Assembly (NCBI RefSeq): GCF_020184175.1
Contig: NC_065533.1
Coordinates: forward strand, 47,034,351-47,098,350
Direction of reading: 5' to 3'
DNA: 64,000 bases
Origin: Aphis gossypii
Lineage: Eukaryota > Arthropoda > Insecta > Hemiptera > Aphididae
Under the pieces are notes generated by a model. It made no database searches. It worked only from the letters and a program-made list of their open reading frames with translations, and was not told the DNA's origin. Position numbers and translations under genes: made by a program. Below, piece after piece: positions 61,151-64,000 of this stretch; positions within the stretch are counted from its first letter, which is position 1, and every line of letters starts with the position of its first letter.

Positions 61151-64000
61151 ATGGACGAAGAATCATTAATAAGTCAAAAATCATTTACTGATTTACAAGC
61201 AATCGATTATAATAGTACATATTTTATTCCCTTACAAAACAACTTATATGATGATTACAACAGTAATACACCTGCAATCGCAATATCAAATAATGATGAA
61301 GATGCTCAATTAAAACAAATTTTAGAAACTGTGTACCAAACATGTTTAGGTAAGCATAACTTGTAACAATTATTTTGTGAAATTTTACTCAATTTAATTC
61401 ATTAAAAACATGAAATATTTAAAATAGGTACTTATATAAAATTATAAAAATTACCTGCAAATAAGATATTTCCTTTTTTTATACTGAAACTATAAAATTG
61501 TATTTTATAAACTAGTTTTTATATTGTGATTAAATATTTTTAGTTTATTTTTTGATCAACATTACAATTTTGTTTTAAGATCAACAAATAGATATTAAGG
61601 CATTACAATATATAAAAGATAGCCACATAGCCATATTATTAAAAAACTTTCCTCTTAGAATTCACATTAAATTTGAACATTATATTGAACAGTTTCAAAA
61701 AAAGTGTAAAAGTGACGAGTCAAATTTAAATCCTGGTATTAATATAATAAATACAAATCAGACAAAGTCAATTTAACCCAGGATACCAGCTGATGTTGAA
61801 AATATAAATGGATCATTTCAATTGGAAAAAATATTATTAAATAATGTACAGGGTTCTTTAATACTTGATTATTACAAGATAAATTCAGTCTTGAATGATA
61901 GTTGTTGCAATTTACTGGTCGAAATAATCATTAACAATTTAATAACAAATCATACAAATATAACAAAAAAACTTGCGAACTATATAGCTGATGTTATTGT
62001 TGCAGCTTTTCCATCCGAAATAGAAGTTAGTATTAACCCTAATAACATTTTTAATATGAAGTAAATTCTTAAAAATATAAAAACAAAATTATAAAATGGT
62101 TCACTTTTCAGGATATATATTTTATTAAGGATGCCATTAACAAAAGTCCAAAAGTAAAATTATATTGTAAATATTTTAACACTATACGCTGTATGAGGCA
62201 AAATGGATTAATACCAGCTATAGAAAAAGAGCCAAATACATCAAAAACAAAATTGACTCCTACAATAGACAATTTGCAAATACCATTAGGTAATATTAAT
62301 TAATTAATTTTACTATCATAATATTGTATTAATATCATTATATTATATAGTATCTCTTAGTATTTTTAAAACTACAGCATTAATAAATTGTTTCACTTAT
62401 AGGCTATTATATTTTTAAGAAATTGAAACAGAATCAGAAAATGCTGCAAACTATTTATTTAATCATGATATGACATGGCCAGAAATTGAGGAGATTTGGA
62501 GAAAAACAATAAACTATAAGCTACAGTTTATCAAAAAATATAATACTGCTGAAATATTTAATAAATGGCAACATTATACTAAACCAATGGGATATAAGCT
62601 TGTAAGTTTCTGTTACAAATACAACTTTTAATTTAAATTAATTCAAATCAATACAATAAAAACAACCATTACACAAATAAAGATACATGCAATTTTTTTT
62701 AATTTTCTCATCTTTTTTTATTGAATCAGTAGATTTTTCAAGATAAGTATCTAATATTTTTGTGTTTTTTGATCTGAAATATTTTATTGTATTATAGGTA
62801 TAATCTACTGGATTTATTACATTAATTACAATTAAAATTGACTTAATATTCATATAACAGTAGATATTTTTAAGCTAAATACCTAGCAGCCTTCTCTTGT
62901 TAATAAATTAGTGATATTAATATTAAGAACAATTTATTAGTAATTTTTTTTAACAATAATAACAACGTCAAAACAATTTTGGTACTTATCCAAGTTTTTT
63001 TTTTTAATTTTGTTATGAGGTTATAGATAATATATAGTAGGTAGGTTTTAGACACAGGCACTAAAGTATCTAATGAATAATAATATTTAATTAAAAATAA
63101 TTAATAAAATTTGTTTTTTAAATTTTAGATAGATATTGACTTTCACAAAATATATAGCAGATACAGTTGTTTTATAACAAAATTTGAAGAAGCTTCTTCA
63201 AAACTCATTAAGATACTGGATGAACGGGTAAAAGATTGTTGAAGTAAAATTATTATAGAAAAATTAAAAAATACACTAAATTTATCCAATTGTAAGTACT
63301 CCACAAATTAGAGTTAAAAAAATTATTTAGTTTATTAGTTTATTAGGAACCTAACTACAAATTTAAATATTCAGTCACTTTCAGATGCTCATTATAACAA
63401 ACATCATAATATGTAATGAATGTTATTGAGGGTACTTGTTAAATTATCATGATTTGTTTAAATTTTGGTGCCAATACAAATTTACAATTTTATAGATAAA
63501 ACCAGTATAATATATAGTATTATATAGGTACCTAGGTACTACATAATTTATTAATTAAAATGGAATAACATTTTAAAGTATGAAATAAATACCTACCGAG
63601 TAGGTATGCTAATGGTACTATTATTATTCACAATAGTCAGCATTTTATATATTAGATTACATATTATATACCATTCAGCTAATAATCATTTATTAAATTA
63701 TTGTATTTTCAGATTCAAAATTTCTGATAATAATGTACTTGTTACACAGTGTGTTAATTCCTACATGCAGTAACAAGAGACGAGAATGGAAAAAAATATT
63801 ATATCAAATATGGGATCAAAGATTCTCAAAATTCAATTATTAAAATTACTGAACAGCATCAGAAATGGAAGCCCTTTTTAAAAAAAATGACGCAGAAAGA
63901 AGGCCCTATCCAACCATGTATACTAATTGTTGGTACATTATTCGATCCTAATCAAATTTTAATATATTTTGATACAGTCAAATACATGACTTTTACAATT
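61151..64000 (+). pseudogene. Second transposon gene (uncharacterised, multi-exon), broken and cut by the window end
   Basis: Exons with consistent GT/AG phases: 61151-61349 (MDEESLISQKSFTDLQAIDY), 61580-62025 (QYIKDSHIAILLKNFPLRIH ... VAAFPSEIE), 62112-62289 (IYFIKDAINKSPKVKLYCKY), 62420-62601 (MTWPEIEEIWRKTINYK), 63129 onward (IDFHKIYSRYSCFITKFEEA), then from about 63714 (YLLHSVLIPT). In-frame stops are TAA at 61774-61776 and TGA at 63240-63242. After LIPT a 5-bp deletion relative to the 11-kb copy shifts the frame. I recognise it only as the partner protein that often accompanies this transposase type; its function is unknown. It runs past the window. The 71-residue minus-strand frame at 62638-62853 lies in an intron and is not a gene. 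Confidence 0.65.

Noticed and set aside
62638..62853. 71-residue minus-strand frame
   Set aside because: Lies in an intron of the transposon partner gene and is disrupted in the sister copy near 12450-12670.

Overview
The window looks like nuclear DNA of an aphid (Hemiptera). This is an inference. It is very AT-rich, motifs around TAGGTACCTA recur throughout, introns are short with GT/AG ends, and the contents are insect-like: small chromatin genes, a cysteine-rich secreted protein and many DNA transposons with intact target-site duplications (TSDs). One 100-base N block (52554-52653) marks a scaffold join. No tRNA, rRNA, CRISPR array or prokaryotic operon was seen.

Layout: 1-2270 is nested repeat DNA. 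A fold-back element and a hAT-type insertion sit beside a segment that reappears inverted at 53540-54782. A hAT MITE with a perfect TSD (4780-5009) lies just upstream of a retrocopy-like KDM5/JARID1 histone demethylase gene (5573-7749). That gene keeps JmjN, ARID, PHD, JmjC and C5HC2 zinc-finger coding, but it is split by a stop and a frameshift and lacks the usual C-terminal half. 9590-13955 holds a direct-repeat pair enclosing a minus-strand, partial copy of the second gene of a two-gene DNA transposon. A fuller copy is at 58425-64000. 17725-18323 is a LINE reverse-transcriptase remnant.

A two-exon minus-strand gene (19970-21880) encodes an HP1-like protein with a chromoshadow domain but no chromodomain; its 5' end lies in a CpG-rich stretch. 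22400-34500 is almost gene-free. A three-exon plus-strand gene (34609-36041) encodes a predicted secreted Kunitz-like plus CLIP-like protein of 188 residues. A 470-bp direct duplication (36436/38003) and gene-free DNA follow.

45129-49356 (minus) is a multi-exon Ulp1/SENP-type SUMO protease domain. All catalytic residues are readable, but the last exon junction is out of phase. A tandem duplication copied its central exons, one copy decayed, and a hAT MITE inserted into the other. 49395-57760 is dense in MITEs, a minisatellite, fold-back repeats and nested hAT/Harbinger-type insertions. 58425-64000 carries the zinc-finger transposase gene and its partner gene, both broken.

The genes do not form one pathway. 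Three of them (a KDM5-like demethylase, an HP1-like chromoshadow protein and a SUMO protease) belong to chromatin or SUMO biology, but nothing in the sequence shows they are coordinated. The strongest message is structural: recent gene copying and truncation among active or recently active DNA transposons.
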